A stretch of DNA of 64,000 nt from Bacterioplanoides sp965200585 (GTDB taxonomy: Bacteria > Pseudomonadota > Gammaproteobacteria > Pseudomonadales > Oceanobacteraceae), in the NCBI RefSeq assembly GCF_965200585.1, contig NZ_OZ241361.1, one strand, 5' to 3'. Shown piece after piece: positions 34,763 through 43,751 of this stretch (position 1 is its first letter; every line of letters begins with the position of its first letter). The notes under the pieces are model-generated. The model was not told where the DNA came from, made no database searches, and saw only the letters and a program-made list of their open reading frames with translations. The position numbers were made by a program, and so were the translations under genes.

Positions 34763-36160
34763 ATGACTGATCAGAACCAAACCAACTCATCTTGGGGTGG
34801 CCGTTTTTCCGAACCAACCGACGCGTTTGTGGCGCGTTATACCGCTTCGGTAAACTTCGATCAGCGTATGTACGCGCAGGACATTCAGGGCTCGGTGGCA
34901 CACGCCAAAATGCTGTGCAAAGTCGGCGTGCTGAGCGAGCAGGAGCGTGACGATATTCTGCGTGGCCTGGAAGAAGTCCGTCAGGAAATCGAGAGCGGCA
35001 ACTTCAACTGGTCGGTTGAGCTGGAAGACGTTCATATGAACATCGAAGCCGCGCTGACCGCCAAGATTGGCATTACCGGTAAGAAACTGCACACCGGCCG
35101 TTCCCGTAACGACCAGGTAGCCACCGATATTCGTCTGTATATGCGCGACGAAATCGACGTGATTGCCGCCGAGCTGACCCGCCTGCAACAAGGTCTGGTT
35201 GAGCTGGCAGAACAAGAAGCCGACACCATTATGCCGGGCTTCACCCACCTGCAAACCGCCCAGCCGGTTACTTTTGGTCATCACCTGCTGGCCTGGAACG
35301 AAATGCTGGAGCGCGACTTCGCACGTCTGATGGACTGCCGCAAGCGTATCAACATCCTGCCATTAGGTGCCGCTGCACTGGCTGGTACCACCTACCCGAT
35401 TGATCGTTTCTATACTGCTGAGCTGCTGGGCTTTGATCGCCCAACCGAAAACAGCCTGGATTCCGTATCCGACCGTGACTTTGCGATTGAATTCACCAGC
35501 GTGGCGTCATTGATTATGATGCATATGTCACGTTTCTCGGAAGAGCTGGTGCTGTGGGCTTCCGCTCAGTTCCAGTTTATCGACCTGCCGGATCGCTTCT
35601 GCACCGGTTCTTCCATCATGCCGCAGAAGAAAAACCCGGACGTACCAGAACTGGTGCGTGGTAAAACCGGCCGTGTGTATGGTCATATGATTTCGCTGCT
35701 GACGCTGATGAAGTCACAACCACTGGCGTACAACAAAGACAATCAGGAAGACAAGGAGCCGCTGTTCGACACTGTCGATACCCTGCGTGACTCGCTGCGT
35801 GCCTTCGCGGATATGGCGCCACACCTGCAAGCCAAAAAAGAATTTATGTACGAAGCGGCCAAGCGTGGTTTCTCCACCGCAACCGACTTAGCCGACTACG
35901 TTGTGCGTAAAGGTATTCCGTTCCGTGACGCGCACGAAATTGTGGGTAAAGCCGTGGCCTATGGCATCGAAAGCGGTAAAGACCTGAGTGAAATGACGCT
36001 GGAAGAACTGCAACAGTTCTCGGATGAAATCACCGCCGATGTCTTCGACGTATTAACGCTGGAAGGCTCGGTTGCTGCCCGTGACCATATTGGTGGTACG
36101 GCGCCGAATCAGGTTCGTGCGGCTTCGGCTCGTGCTAAGGAAGCACTGGCGAAGCGTTAA
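34763..36160 (+). CDS. argH: Argininosuccinate lyase
   Basis: Last step of arginine synthesis: argininosuccinate to arginine plus fumarate. The start at 34763 (MTDQNQTNSSWGGRFSEPTD) is chosen for GAGGTG 8 nt upstream and the conserved WGGRF; an in-frame ATG 75 bp earlier adds a non-conserved leader. It has 465 residues. Signature segments are TGRSRNDQVATD near residue 113, the catalytic His in TPGFTHLQTAQPV-like sequence (here MPGFTHLQTAQPV) near 160, and the family signature GSSIMPQKKNPD near 282. It is divergent from algZ; the 229-bp gap between them shows no clear operator. Confidence 0.97.
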   Translation: MTDQNQTNSSWGGRFSEPTDAFVARYTASVNFDQRMYAQDIQGSVAHAKMLCKVGVLSEQERDDILRGLEEVRQEIESGNFNWSVELEDVHMNIEAALTAKIGITGKKLHTGRSRNDQVATDIRLYMRDEIDVIAAELTRLQQGLVELAEQEADTIMPGFTHLQTAQPVTFGHHLLAWNEMLERDFARLMDCRKRINILPLGAAALAGTTYPIDRFYTAELLGFDRPTENSLDSVSDRDFAIEFTSVASLIMMHMSRFSEELVLWASAQFQFIDLPDRFCTGSSIMPQKKNPDVPELVRGKTGRVYGHMISLLTLMKSQPLAYNKDNQEDKEPLFDTVDTLRDSLRAFADMAPHLQAKKEFMYEAAKRGFSTATDLADYVVRKGIPFRDAHEIVGKAVAYGIESGKDLSEMTLEELQQFSDEITADVFDVLTLEGSVAARDHIGGTAPNQVRAASARAKEALAKR

Positions 36161-36168
36161 TCAAACTC

Positions 36169-36206
36169 ATTAAAGGCGATAATTATTTATCGCCTTTAAT
36201 CTTTTC
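36169..36206 (+). terminator. argH terminator, overlapping the end of the TPR gene
   Basis: A perfect 14-bp stem (36169-36182 with 36187-36200), loop TTAT, followed by CTTTTC. The stop and last codons (IKGDK) of the converging TPR gene are encoded by the right arm and loop. Confidence 0.85.
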
Positions 36207-37814
36207 TAATTCTTCTTTTAGTTTTTCAACGTTGTTGTGTTCTTCAAAGAAGCGAACGAATGCTTGGACTTGTTGGCCTTTTACACCTGAGAACTGATTT
36301 AGATATTTTTTAATGCCAATCGAACGCCAAGTAAATTCTGTATCTACTGCTAAATCTTCTACATTTTGAAGTACATTATCAATATCAGTTTTATCAAGTA
36401 AAAATAGTAAAAAACTCATAATGGAAGACGCTAAGACACTTGAATCAAGACTATCTAAAGCATTATTTATTCTTCTCTCTGAGCGATTTTTCGGCTCTCT
36501 CAGAATAGATAGCTCAGCACGATTTATTATAGCTCCTTCAATTGCCTTTTTTATGCCTGGTAATTTTTTCTTTTCAAATCTAGTAATTAAATAGTCGTAA
36601 GTAGCAGCAGCTTCATCTAGGCGTCGCTCCTCACCTAAGATAATGCTTTTATTGTACAGTGCCATAGCAACTGTCTCTTGCAGCTTCAGTTGGTCACTAC
36701 TTAAAAACCGAGCAATCAAATCATCGTAGACGGCTAGAGCTTCATTTGGACGTTTCTTTTGATCTAGGATATTACTCTTATTATACAGAGCCAAACCAAC
36801 CAGCTCTTGTAACTCCGATATTTCGCTACTCTCAAATCGAGTGATTAAATTATCGTAGATAGAAACTTCTTCATCTAGACGACCATCCAAATTTAGGCAA
36901 AGTGCCTTTGCAAATAGAGACGATGCTACATCTATATCTTTAGCATCTATATGTCGTTCTGATAGTTCAAAATATTCCATCGCTTTTGGATAATTATTGC
37001 GCGTGTATTCATCAACACCCAGTTGATACCAGTCATCGGGGGTAAATTCAGATTCTGGTTTTTGACGAAGTTTAAAGGTGCTGATTTGGTATTCTTCTTT
37101 CTCTTCTTCTGTTAGCTCTTTCTCGATAGCTTTCTGAGCAAGCTTTTTAATTCGTTCTAGATAATCATGTGATTCATTCAGAATTTTTTTAATTTTTTGT
37201 TCCAGATCTTCGATTCGTTTTTCCGAGTCCATAAGAAGATTAGTTATATGTTCCTCCCACTTCTCTCGATGCAGATTTATTTCGTTTTTTAGTTGCTCTG
37301 ATAAATCACTTTTGATCTCTTCCGAATAGATTTCTAGCTGCTCTTTCGCTGATTCAACAGCCAATTTCTTCGATTGAGAACTAAATATTAAAGTAATGCC
37401 AGTTATAACTACGGACAAGATACCAGCGACAATCCCAAACCATCCCAATACAGTTGTATATTTATCAACACTAGCACCAATATCTGAAATCCGCCCTTCA
37501 TATTGATCAACCTGATTAGACAATTTTCCATGCTGTAAATTGACCGATTGTGTTAGCTGGTTTAACTGCTGTTTCAGCAACTCAATCTCTTTGTTCTGCT
37601 CTATCGAATCGGTAGCAGACCGGCTGTACTCAAGTCGGTTTACCCGGTCTTGCAGATCAAAAAGCTGCTGCAGAACAATCGAGTTAATTTCAACTGAGGG
37701 GGGTTGCTTAGAGTCTTGGGCTTGAGTCTGAGTCTCGGCTTGAGCTTGTGCTGTTGCACTGCCGCAAACCGAAAACACTAAAACGAAAAGAAGGGATTGG
37801 AGAATTGCTTTCAT
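36183..37814 (-). CDS. Exported coiled-coil/TPR membrane protein, unknown function
   Basis: Not a recognised gene. The start at 37814 is preferred because it gives a clean signal peptide (MKAILQSLLFVLVFSVCGSATAQA); the open frame extends to 37955. It has 543 residues: signal, a Gln-rich segment, a coiled coil at about 45-110, one TM helix at about 120-142 (FGIVAGILSVVITGITLIF), a second long coiled coil at about 150-240, then TPR-like repeats from about 250 to 430 in which ALYNKS…LDEA…YD.LI.RF recurs with a period near 40. Base composition is clearly more AT-rich than argH and the following gene, and codon use differs, which suggests acquisition. Its 3' end lies in the argH terminator. Confidence 0.75.
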   Translation of the reverse strand: MKAILQSLLFVLVFSVCGSATAQAQAETQTQAQDSKQPPSVEINSIVLQQLFDLQDRVNRLEYSRSATDSIEQNKEIELLKQQLNQLTQSVNLQHGKLSNQVDQYEGRISDIGASVDKYTTVLGWFGIVAGILSVVITGITLIFSSQSKKLAVESAKEQLEIYSEEIKSDLSEQLKNEINLHREKWEEHITNLLMDSEKRIEDLEQKIKKILNESHDYLERIKKLAQKAIEKELTEEEKEEYQISTFKLRQKPESEFTPDDWYQLGVDEYTRNNYPKAMEYFELSERHIDAKDIDVASSLFAKALCLNLDGRLDEEVSIYDNLITRFESSEISELQELVGLALYNKSNILDQKKRPNEALAVYDDLIARFLSSDQLKLQETVAMALYNKSIILGEERRLDEAAATYDYLITRFEKKKLPGIKKAIEGAIINRAELSILREPKNRSERRINNALDSLDSSVLASSIMSFLLFLLDKTDIDNVLQNVEDLAVDTEFTWRSIGIKKYLNQFSGVKGQQVQAFVRFFEEHNNVEKLKEELEKIKGDK

Positions 37815-37923
37815 CAACGGGCCAATAGGTAAGTCCTTTATCAGCAATTGAGCCACTGAATGTGGTGAAATGCAATTCTCATTAATTTCTGACATTAAGC
37901 AGAAATAAAAAGTCGTACTGTTT

Positions 37924-40350
37924 TTACTCCGCAGGATCAGCCTTCGTAGCACCACTCACCACCACAACCCCGGCTTCGCCTTGTGCGTCCAGCGTCGTGA
38001 TGCGATAGCTGTACGAAGTACTCGCCGTCAGCCCGCTATCGACATATTTCTGAGTGGTTGCATGGGAGCCGTCTGTCACATTCTGATCGTAATCCGAATG
38101 GCGGGCAGCGATCACGCTGTAGGCACCGCCGTTTTCGGAGCGTTCAATTTTATAGCCACGCTGTCCTAGCGGCTCACCCCAATCAAGAATCAGTGTGGTG
38201 TCAGAATAAGAAATCACACGCGCGTCTTGTGCCGGTTCAGCACGTAGCTGAACATTCACCACATCCGAAGCGGCACCCGCCGCCGAATTTTTCAGCGCTT
38301 TCACCCGATAGCTATAAGCGCTGCCCGCCAATAACCCCGTGTCGGTGTATTGGGTGGTTGCAGCATTCAGTAATGCCAGTGAATAAAACGATAAGCCATC
38401 TTCAGAACGCTCCAGCATATATTGCTCTGCGCCGTTCACAGCATTCCAGCTCAGGGCAACCTGTTGGTGGTCAACGCTGGTCTGTCTGAGACTCGCTGGA
38501 GCAGCCAGCTCAGAGTTAACACTACGCTCGGTCTGACCGGTAATCGCCACCGAAGAAAACTGCGCCTGCGCCATCGCACCGGTATTCAACGCCGATTGTG
38601 CTAAGCCCACATAGATTTCATCGGGAGTGTCGATGGTTTGTTCGCTGATCAGTGTCCAGTCACTGCCATTTGCTGACAGATAACTGCGGAAGCGGTTAAA
38701 ACCACCGCCCGATTCGCTGGCTAACCGTTCCAGGCGCAACCAACGTGTGTCAGCAGGCGCGGAGCCATTGTGTTGAGAAGCACCGTCTGTTTGTGTTCGT
38801 ACGGTCTGACTCGGGCCGTTACTGCCCGACACAAACTGGCCGATATGAGCACTGCCGGCGCTTAACTCCGCGCGCATCATCACGCCAAATTTGGCCCATG
38901 GAGCAGACGCATTATTACTCTCTACTTTTGCCACAATGCTGCCCGCGCCCTGCAATTTCTGATACACAAACACCATGTTGTCGGCACTATTCCAGATATC
39001 ACCGCCGGTCGCTTTTAACGTCCACTGGCGGGTATTGGCGTTGTAAGAGGTCTCGCCAATTAACCGTTTTGGGCCAAAGTTCGCCACCCGCCAATCTCCG
39101 GGAACGGCATTCACCCGCAGCCGGTATTCGCCCAAATCGCTGTAGCGTTTAGCGCTTTCCAGCTGCAGGTAATAACGTCCGGCCGCCAGATCAGCCGCTA
39201 ACCACTGGTGGTTAATGCCATTATTCACCAAGCCAATCGGCTGTTTGTTCGCGTTTAATAATCGCAGCGTGATATTTACCGGCGACAAACCAAAGGCATT
39301 GCTGCTGATCAGGGCATGGCCGCCGTCCCAGTCAAAAAAGAAACTGTCGACATCATTCATGGTTTCGATCACGCCACTGGCGACAAATCCTTTATGCTCC
39401 AGGCGTCCCAGCAGGGTGGCTGAATCCAGATCCGCGGCATGGTCATCCGGTCGATAGCCACTGCTGCTGTCATCAAATGCTCTCACCCGGCTGGCGAGGT
39501 GCTCCACGCCACCAAAAAAGCTGTCTTTGGCATTGCCACGGAATTTATTCGACCACTTATTCACAATGCGGTCACCGGCGCCCAGGTGCCAGCCGCGTAA
39601 CGGATAAGGGCTGGCGTAATAACCAGAGTTCACCGCACCCTGATCATCCAAACCAATCACATGACCAAGACCAAAGGTATGCCCACCTTCGTGACCCACT
39701 ACTGAAGAGTACGGCCCATGCTCTGCCCGCATCTGCGCAATATCCCGTTTACTATGACCATAACCACCATAGGCCACGCCCAACTTGGCACCGGGGAAAA
39801 TCACGTTCCAGCTATGCGGGCGCTCAAGGTCAATTTCGGTCGTTACATCTAAGTCAAACATAGCGAACTGAGCCGCAGTGGTTGCCCACCAGTTGTATAT
39901 AAACTCCTGCTCCTGGGCGTTATAGGTGTTGGGGTCTCCGTCGAAGTCCACGCCATCATGGAATTCGCCTAGATCGAAATCACCATCAAAATCGAGATAC
40001 ACCTGCCCTTTGGCGTTGGGCAGGCTGTGCAATAACGGCAAACCACGCGCATCAGTTTTCATATCTTGTGGCAAACCGTAGTTATAAAACGCCGGCTCAT
40101 GAGCGGGAGTAACCACTGGCGAAACCGGACCATCAGGCTGAGAATCAGACCCTGAATCCTCTGGTTTGGGGGTTGAAGGAGTAGAAGTTTGAGGAGGGTT
40201 CGCAGTTGCCCCGTCATCCACTCCACCGGAACCCGATGAACCACCACAAGCAGCCATCATCAGAGATGACAGAATAATCAGACTCAGGGGCTTGGCGCGG
40301 CACGCTATACCAGCAACTCGATAACCCATATCACCAACTCGATAACCCAT
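37924..40350 (-). CDS. Zinc metalloprotease-like lipoprotein with fibronectin type III repeats
   Basis: An 808-residue lipoprotein. Lipobox MAAC (Cys near residue 35) is followed by a Gly/Ser/Pro linker to about residue 85. A metzincin-type zinc site HEGGHTFGLGH begins at residue 220, preceded by KGQVYLDFDGDFD, which resembles the start of catalytic domains in related bacterial proteases. A middle beta-domain (about 290-420) is followed by a region with FGVMMRAEL typical of concanavalin-like/DUF1349-style modules (about 430-610) and two FN3 domains (about 625-805). The first 21 bp after the ATG are nearly repeated, so the start may be 40350 or 40329. The role is probably extracellular protein or glycan processing. 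Confidence 0.8.
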   Translation of the reverse strand: MGYRVGDMGYRVAGIACRAKPLSLIILSSLMMAACGGSSGSGGVDDGATANPPQTSTPSTPKPEDSGSDSQPDGPVSPVVTPAHEPAFYNYGLPQDMKTDARGLPLLHSLPNAKGQVYLDFDGDFDLGEFHDGVDFDGDPNTYNAQEQEFIYNWWATTAAQFAMFDLDVTTEIDLERPHSWNVIFPGAKLGVAYGGYGHSKRDIAQMRAEHGPYSSVVGHEGGHTFGLGHVIGLDDQGAVNSGYYASPYPLRGWHLGAGDRIVNKWSNKFRGNAKDSFFGGVEHLASRVRAFDDSSSGYRPDDHAADLDSATLLGRLEHKGFVASGVIETMNDVDSFFFDWDGGHALISSNAFGLSPVNITLRLLNANKQPIGLVNNGINHQWLAADLAAGRYYLQLESAKRYSDLGEYRLRVNAVPGDWRVANFGPKRLIGETSYNANTRQWTLKATGGDIWNSADNMVFVYQKLQGAGSIVAKVESNNASAPWAKFGVMMRAELSAGSAHIGQFVSGSNGPSQTVRTQTDGASQHNGSAPADTRWLRLERLASESGGGFNRFRSYLSANGSDWTLISEQTIDTPDEIYVGLAQSALNTGAMAQAQFSSVAITGQTERSVNSELAAPASLRQTSVDHQQVALSWNAVNGAEQYMLERSEDGLSFYSLALLNAATTQYTDTGLLAGSAYSYRVKALKNSAAGAASDVVNVQLRAEPAQDARVISYSDTTLILDWGEPLGQRGYKIERSENGGAYSVIAARHSDYDQNVTDGSHATTQKYVDSGLTASTSYSYRITTLDAQGEAGVVVVSGATKADPAE

Positions 40351-40541
40351 GGACAGGCCCTAATAAAAAAGAATTAATTTCTGTCAGACAACCCTAGCAC
40401 GAGCCCAGTAACAACCAAGTTATAAAATGAAAAAATGTGATGCACAGAGCACTAAGATCAATAAAACACAGTCTCAGCCGCTGAATAGCAACCACTGACG
40501 AGTGCAATTCCCGAACACTCAGCGCACAATATCGGCTCCCA

Positions 40542-41489
40542 TTGTTAATAGGCTCGCTTGTGCTGCCACTGGTTTATCACCCCAACTATTCCTGCCCCTT
40601 CCCGGAAGATCATCGCTTTGTGATGTCGAAGTTTGTACGTCTGCACGACTACTGCTTACAGCATGGGTTGATTGGTCAGCACAATTTATTTCAGCCTGAG
40701 ACTGTCAGTCAGCAAGTCATGAGCATTGCGCACGCCATGCCTTATCTGCAGATGATCAGTGAACAGAACGACGATACCGACCCAGACAATAAAAAAGCCT
40801 GGCGGCGTATTGGTTTACCCTGGAGTCAGGGGCTGGTTGAGCGCACCTTCACCGCCCCTAATGGCACCTTGTTAACCGCTAAGCTGGCGCTGCAATATGG
40901 CATGGCGAGTCATTTAGCCGGTGGCACTCACCATGCTCATCGTGATTTTGGTTCCGGCTTTTGTCTGTTGAATGATTTAGCCTTTACCGCCTTGTCGTTA
41001 TTACACAGCGGTGAAGTGAAGAAGATTCTGATCTTTGATTTAGACGTGCATCAGGGCGATGGCACAGCCGCCATCTTAAAAGACGAACCGCGCGCCTTTA
41101 CCTGCTCGATTCATTGTGAAAAGAATTTTCCATTCCGTAAAAGTGCCAGTGATCTGGATATTGGCCTGGATAAATTCCTCGAAGATAACGCCTATCTGGA
41201 GGTCGTCGAGGGCACTCTGAATCAACTGCTCGATCAACACCAGCCAGATATTGTGCTTTACGATGCCGGAGCGGATGTGTGGCAAGGCGATGAACTGGGG
41301 CATTTAAATATCAGCTGGAACGGCGTTCAGCAACGCGATGAGTTGGTGTTAAAAACCTGCTTACAACGTCATATTCCGGTAGCGACTGTGATTGGTGGTG
41401 GCTACGACAAAGACCACACCCGGTTAGCGAAACGTCATGCCGTCGTTGTGGAAACCGCGGCGCATTTATTTGCTCAGTATTTAGATTAA
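40542..41489 (+). CDS. Histone deacetylase-family (acetoin utilization/APAH-type) hydrolase
   Basis: A zinc-dependent deacetylase superfamily member of about 310-315 residues. It opens VLPLVYHPNYSCPFPEDHRF, typical of the family, so GTG 40560 is as plausible a start as ATG 40542. Active-site segments are GGTHHAHRDFGSGFCLLND (paired His near residue 130), FDLDVHQGDGTA (Asp/His metal ligands near 168), YDAGADVWQGDELG (Asp ligand near 245) and IGGGYD (catalytic Tyr near 290). Bacterial members deacetylate acetylpolyamines, acetyl-lysine or related amides; the substrate is not evident. It converges on the sigma54 regulator gene with 8 bp between stops. Confidence 0.88.
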   Translation: MLIGSLVLPLVYHPNYSCPFPEDHRFVMSKFVRLHDYCLQHGLIGQHNLFQPETVSQQVMSIAHAMPYLQMISEQNDDTDPDNKKAWRRIGLPWSQGLVERTFTAPNGTLLTAKLALQYGMASHLAGGTHHAHRDFGSGFCLLNDLAFTALSLLHSGEVKKILIFDLDVHQGDGTAAILKDEPRAFTCSIHCEKNFPFRKSASDLDIGLDKFLEDNAYLEVVEGTLNQLLDQHQPDIVLYDAGADVWQGDELGHLNISWNGVQQRDELVLKTCLQRHIPVATVIGGGYDKDHTRLAKRHAVVVETAAHLFAQYLD

Positions 41490-41497
41490 CCCCTGTA

Positions 41498-43399
41498 TTA
41501 ACTCCTTACTTGGCTTTTTAATGCGTTTACATCAATACCGGATTTACGGATACGTGAGGCTAAGGTTGTTGGCGCAATACCTAATAAAACCGCGGCGCCA
41601 TCTTCGCCAAAAATTTTCCCCTGGGTTTGTTGTAACGCATTACGCAGATTCTGTTGCTGAAAGCGAATCATCTCGTGCTCAGACAAGACCGTGCTTTTAA
41701 CGGATGCCGGGGTTTCTGAGCGCGGTGCTGACGCAGCCGACATGCCAGCCAGTTCTGTAAATCGCAGTGTATTGCCCTGAGCCAGAATCACCTGACGTTC
41801 AATCACATTCTCCAGCTCACGAATATTACCCGGCCAAGGGTAGTTCATCAGAGTCTGTAATTCACTTAACGGGACTTTTAATACCGGCTTATTGCTGCGC
41901 TGGGCTGCTTTATGAACAAAGTGCTGAGTTAATAATGGGATATCATCTTTACGCTGGCGCAAAGGCACAGAGTTCACCGGAAAAACATTCAGCCGGAAAT
42001 ATAAATCTTCGCGAAAGTGACCCTGCTCCACCTGATGTTTTAAGTCTTTATTGGTGGCTGCCACAATACGCACATTAATACTACGGGTGCGGGTGTCGCC
42101 TACCCGCTCAATTTGTTGCTCCTGTAAGGCACGCAATAACTTACCCTGTAAATGCAGTGGAATTTCTCCCACTTCATCAAGAAATAACGTGCCACCACCG
42201 GCCATTTCAAACCGTCCTGGGCGATCTTGTGTAGCACCGGTAAATGCACCTTTCACATGACCAAAAAATTCACTCTCAAATAAATCTTCAGGAATGGCGG
42301 CACAGTTCACCCGGATTAACGGACGGCCATTACGCGGACTGATATCGTGCAGCGCCCGGGCAATTAATTCTTTACCGGTACCGGATTCCCCCTGAATCAA
42401 TACCGTGGCATCAGTGGGTGCCACCAGCTCAATTTGTTGCAACACCTGCTGAATCGCCGGGCTCTTGCCAATAATCTGGTGGTGATTAAATTCCGAATTT
42501 AATTCTTCCTGCAGGTAAGCATTTTCCAACTCCAGCTTATCTTTTAATTGCTGCACTTCATCGAGTGCCGCCAGCAGTTTTTTCTGATCGGCTTTTTTCT
42601 GGGTCACATCACGAAAAATCACCACCGCACCAATGGTAAAACCGTTATCACGAATCGGCGTACTGGTGTATTCCACCTCCACCGCACGACCGTCTTTAGA
42701 CCAGAATACGTCGTCTTCAACCACGTGAACTTTACTGTCGCGGAAGGCTTCAAAAATCGGGCAGTCACAGGCATGAAAATGACTGCCATCACGATGCGAG
42801 TGATGCACCAGGCTGTGCATATTTCGCCCTAATAATTCCTCGTTGGTATAGCCTAAAATACGCTCCGCCGCCGGATTAACAAAAGTGGTGATGCCATGGG
42901 CATCAACCCCATAAATGCCTTCCCCGGCGGCATCGAGTAGCAGCTCATTGCCCCGTTCAAATTCCTGAAATACCTGAGCCACCCGATTCCAGTGACCAAT
43001 GCCGGAGGTGTAATGGCTTTCGGCATCGGAGCGCTGGCGCTGACGTTCCACCTCCGCCACCGGAAACATATTAAAAAACACCACATACTGGTCGCCCTGT
43101 TGCTCACCTCGGGCATGAATTTCAACCCGTATATCCTGGCCCTGTTCCGGTTGCTGTATCCGCAGCGATAACGAGTCATTCCAACCACGGCCGCAAGTAA
43201 TAATTTCTTCGGTAAAGGTAATCAGTTGTGGGAAATGCCCCGGAAATAACCGCGATACACTGCCCTCAAGTAATCGCGGAGCTGCTTCGCCAACCAAGCG
43301 ACAAAAATCCTGATTCACCTGCAGGATACGGTTATGCCAGGGGTCAATCGCAATTTGTGCTCCGGCAGCCGCCTGAAAAAACCAGGTTGGGTTAATCAT
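41498..43399 (-). CDS. PAS-domain sigma54-dependent activator of the cyanate operon
   Basis: A bacterial enhancer-binding protein. The start at 43399 (MINPTWFFQ) is chosen for AGAGGA 8 nt upstream. It has 633 residues: PAS 1 (about 10-110), PAS 2 (about 150-265, with a His/Cys-rich insert HFHACDCPIF), a short coiled coil, an AAA+ domain (about 310-540) with Walker A GESGTGKE at 337-344, the sigma54-contact motif GAFTGA and the arginine-finger region. A C-terminal Fis-type helix-turn-helix follows (AAVLLGIAPTTLASRIRKSGI). It is divergent from the cyanate transport/cyanase operon, whose promoter is sigma54-type, so local control is strongly suggested. The PAS ligand is unknown. Confidence 0.9.
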   Translation of the reverse strand: MINPTWFFQAAAGAQIAIDPWHNRILQVNQDFCRLVGEAAPRLLEGSVSRLFPGHFPQLITFTEEIITCGRGWNDSLSLRIQQPEQGQDIRVEIHARGEQQGDQYVVFFNMFPVAEVERQRQRSDAESHYTSGIGHWNRVAQVFQEFERGNELLLDAAGEGIYGVDAHGITTFVNPAAERILGYTNEELLGRNMHSLVHHSHRDGSHFHACDCPIFEAFRDSKVHVVEDDVFWSKDGRAVEVEYTSTPIRDNGFTIGAVVIFRDVTQKKADQKKLLAALDEVQQLKDKLELENAYLQEELNSEFNHHQIIGKSPAIQQVLQQIELVAPTDATVLIQGESGTGKELIARALHDISPRNGRPLIRVNCAAIPEDLFESEFFGHVKGAFTGATQDRPGRFEMAGGGTLFLDEVGEIPLHLQGKLLRALQEQQIERVGDTRTRSINVRIVAATNKDLKHQVEQGHFREDLYFRLNVFPVNSVPLRQRKDDIPLLTQHFVHKAAQRSNKPVLKVPLSELQTLMNYPWPGNIRELENVIERQVILAQGNTLRFTELAGMSAASAPRSETPASVKSTVLSEHEMIRFQQQNLRNALQQTQGKIFGEDGAAVLLGIAPTTLASRIRKSGIDVNALKSQVRS

Positions 43400-43460
43400 C
43401 ACCATATCCTCTGTGCAGAAAAATCACTCTCTTTTATGCCCTTCAAAAATCACTCCAGAT

Positions 43461-43512
43461 TACGACTCTTCGTAGTCGCCACTACGACATTTCCTACATT
43501 ACGAATTTTCGT
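43461..43512. promoter_or_regulatory. Candidate upstream activating sites (TACGA half-sites)
   Basis: TACGA-CTCT-TCGTA at 43461-43474 overlaps the longer dyad TCGTAGT-CGCC-ACTACGA at 43470-43487. A third, weaker dyad ACGA-ATTT-TCGT lies at 43501-43512, its centre 28 bp from the second. The cluster sits about 95-150 bp upstream of the predicted start, the usual place for enhancer-binding proteins. Confidence 0.7.
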
Positions 43513-43580
43513 TGTTCTGTTTTTTCGGACGATTTTTAAAAATCCTTTATTAATCAAGGCATTAAAAAACTTTCGGGGTT

Positions 43581-43596
43581 TGGCACTGGGGTTGCT
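43581..43596 (+). promoter_or_regulatory. Sigma54 promoter of the cyanate operon
   Basis: TGGCAC-N5-TTGCT, with GG (43582-43583) and GC (43594-43595) separated by exactly 10 bp. It faces the transporter genes; the predicted start is near 43607. Confidence 0.92.
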
Positions 43597-43751
43597 CTAA
43601 CGGTGTTAACCCGAGCCGAGGTTTTAGCGACGATTTTTACCTCAGAGGCTCAGCCATAAAAACGCACCATAAGATCAGCCAGATACGGACTTTTTCAGCG
43701 ACGTGCGATTTTTCAGGGCAGACCGAATGTTTTAATAAAAGGGGAAGTACG

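Larger units (their letters stand above)
43400..43751. promoter_or_regulatory. Regulator-cyanate operon divergent interval
   Basis: A 352-bp gene-free stretch. It contains a TACGA/TCGTA half-site cluster (43461-43512) and a sigma54 promoter (43581-43596), listed separately. Between the promoter and the ATG lies a leader of about 145 nt without a recognisable fold. Confidence 0.8.
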
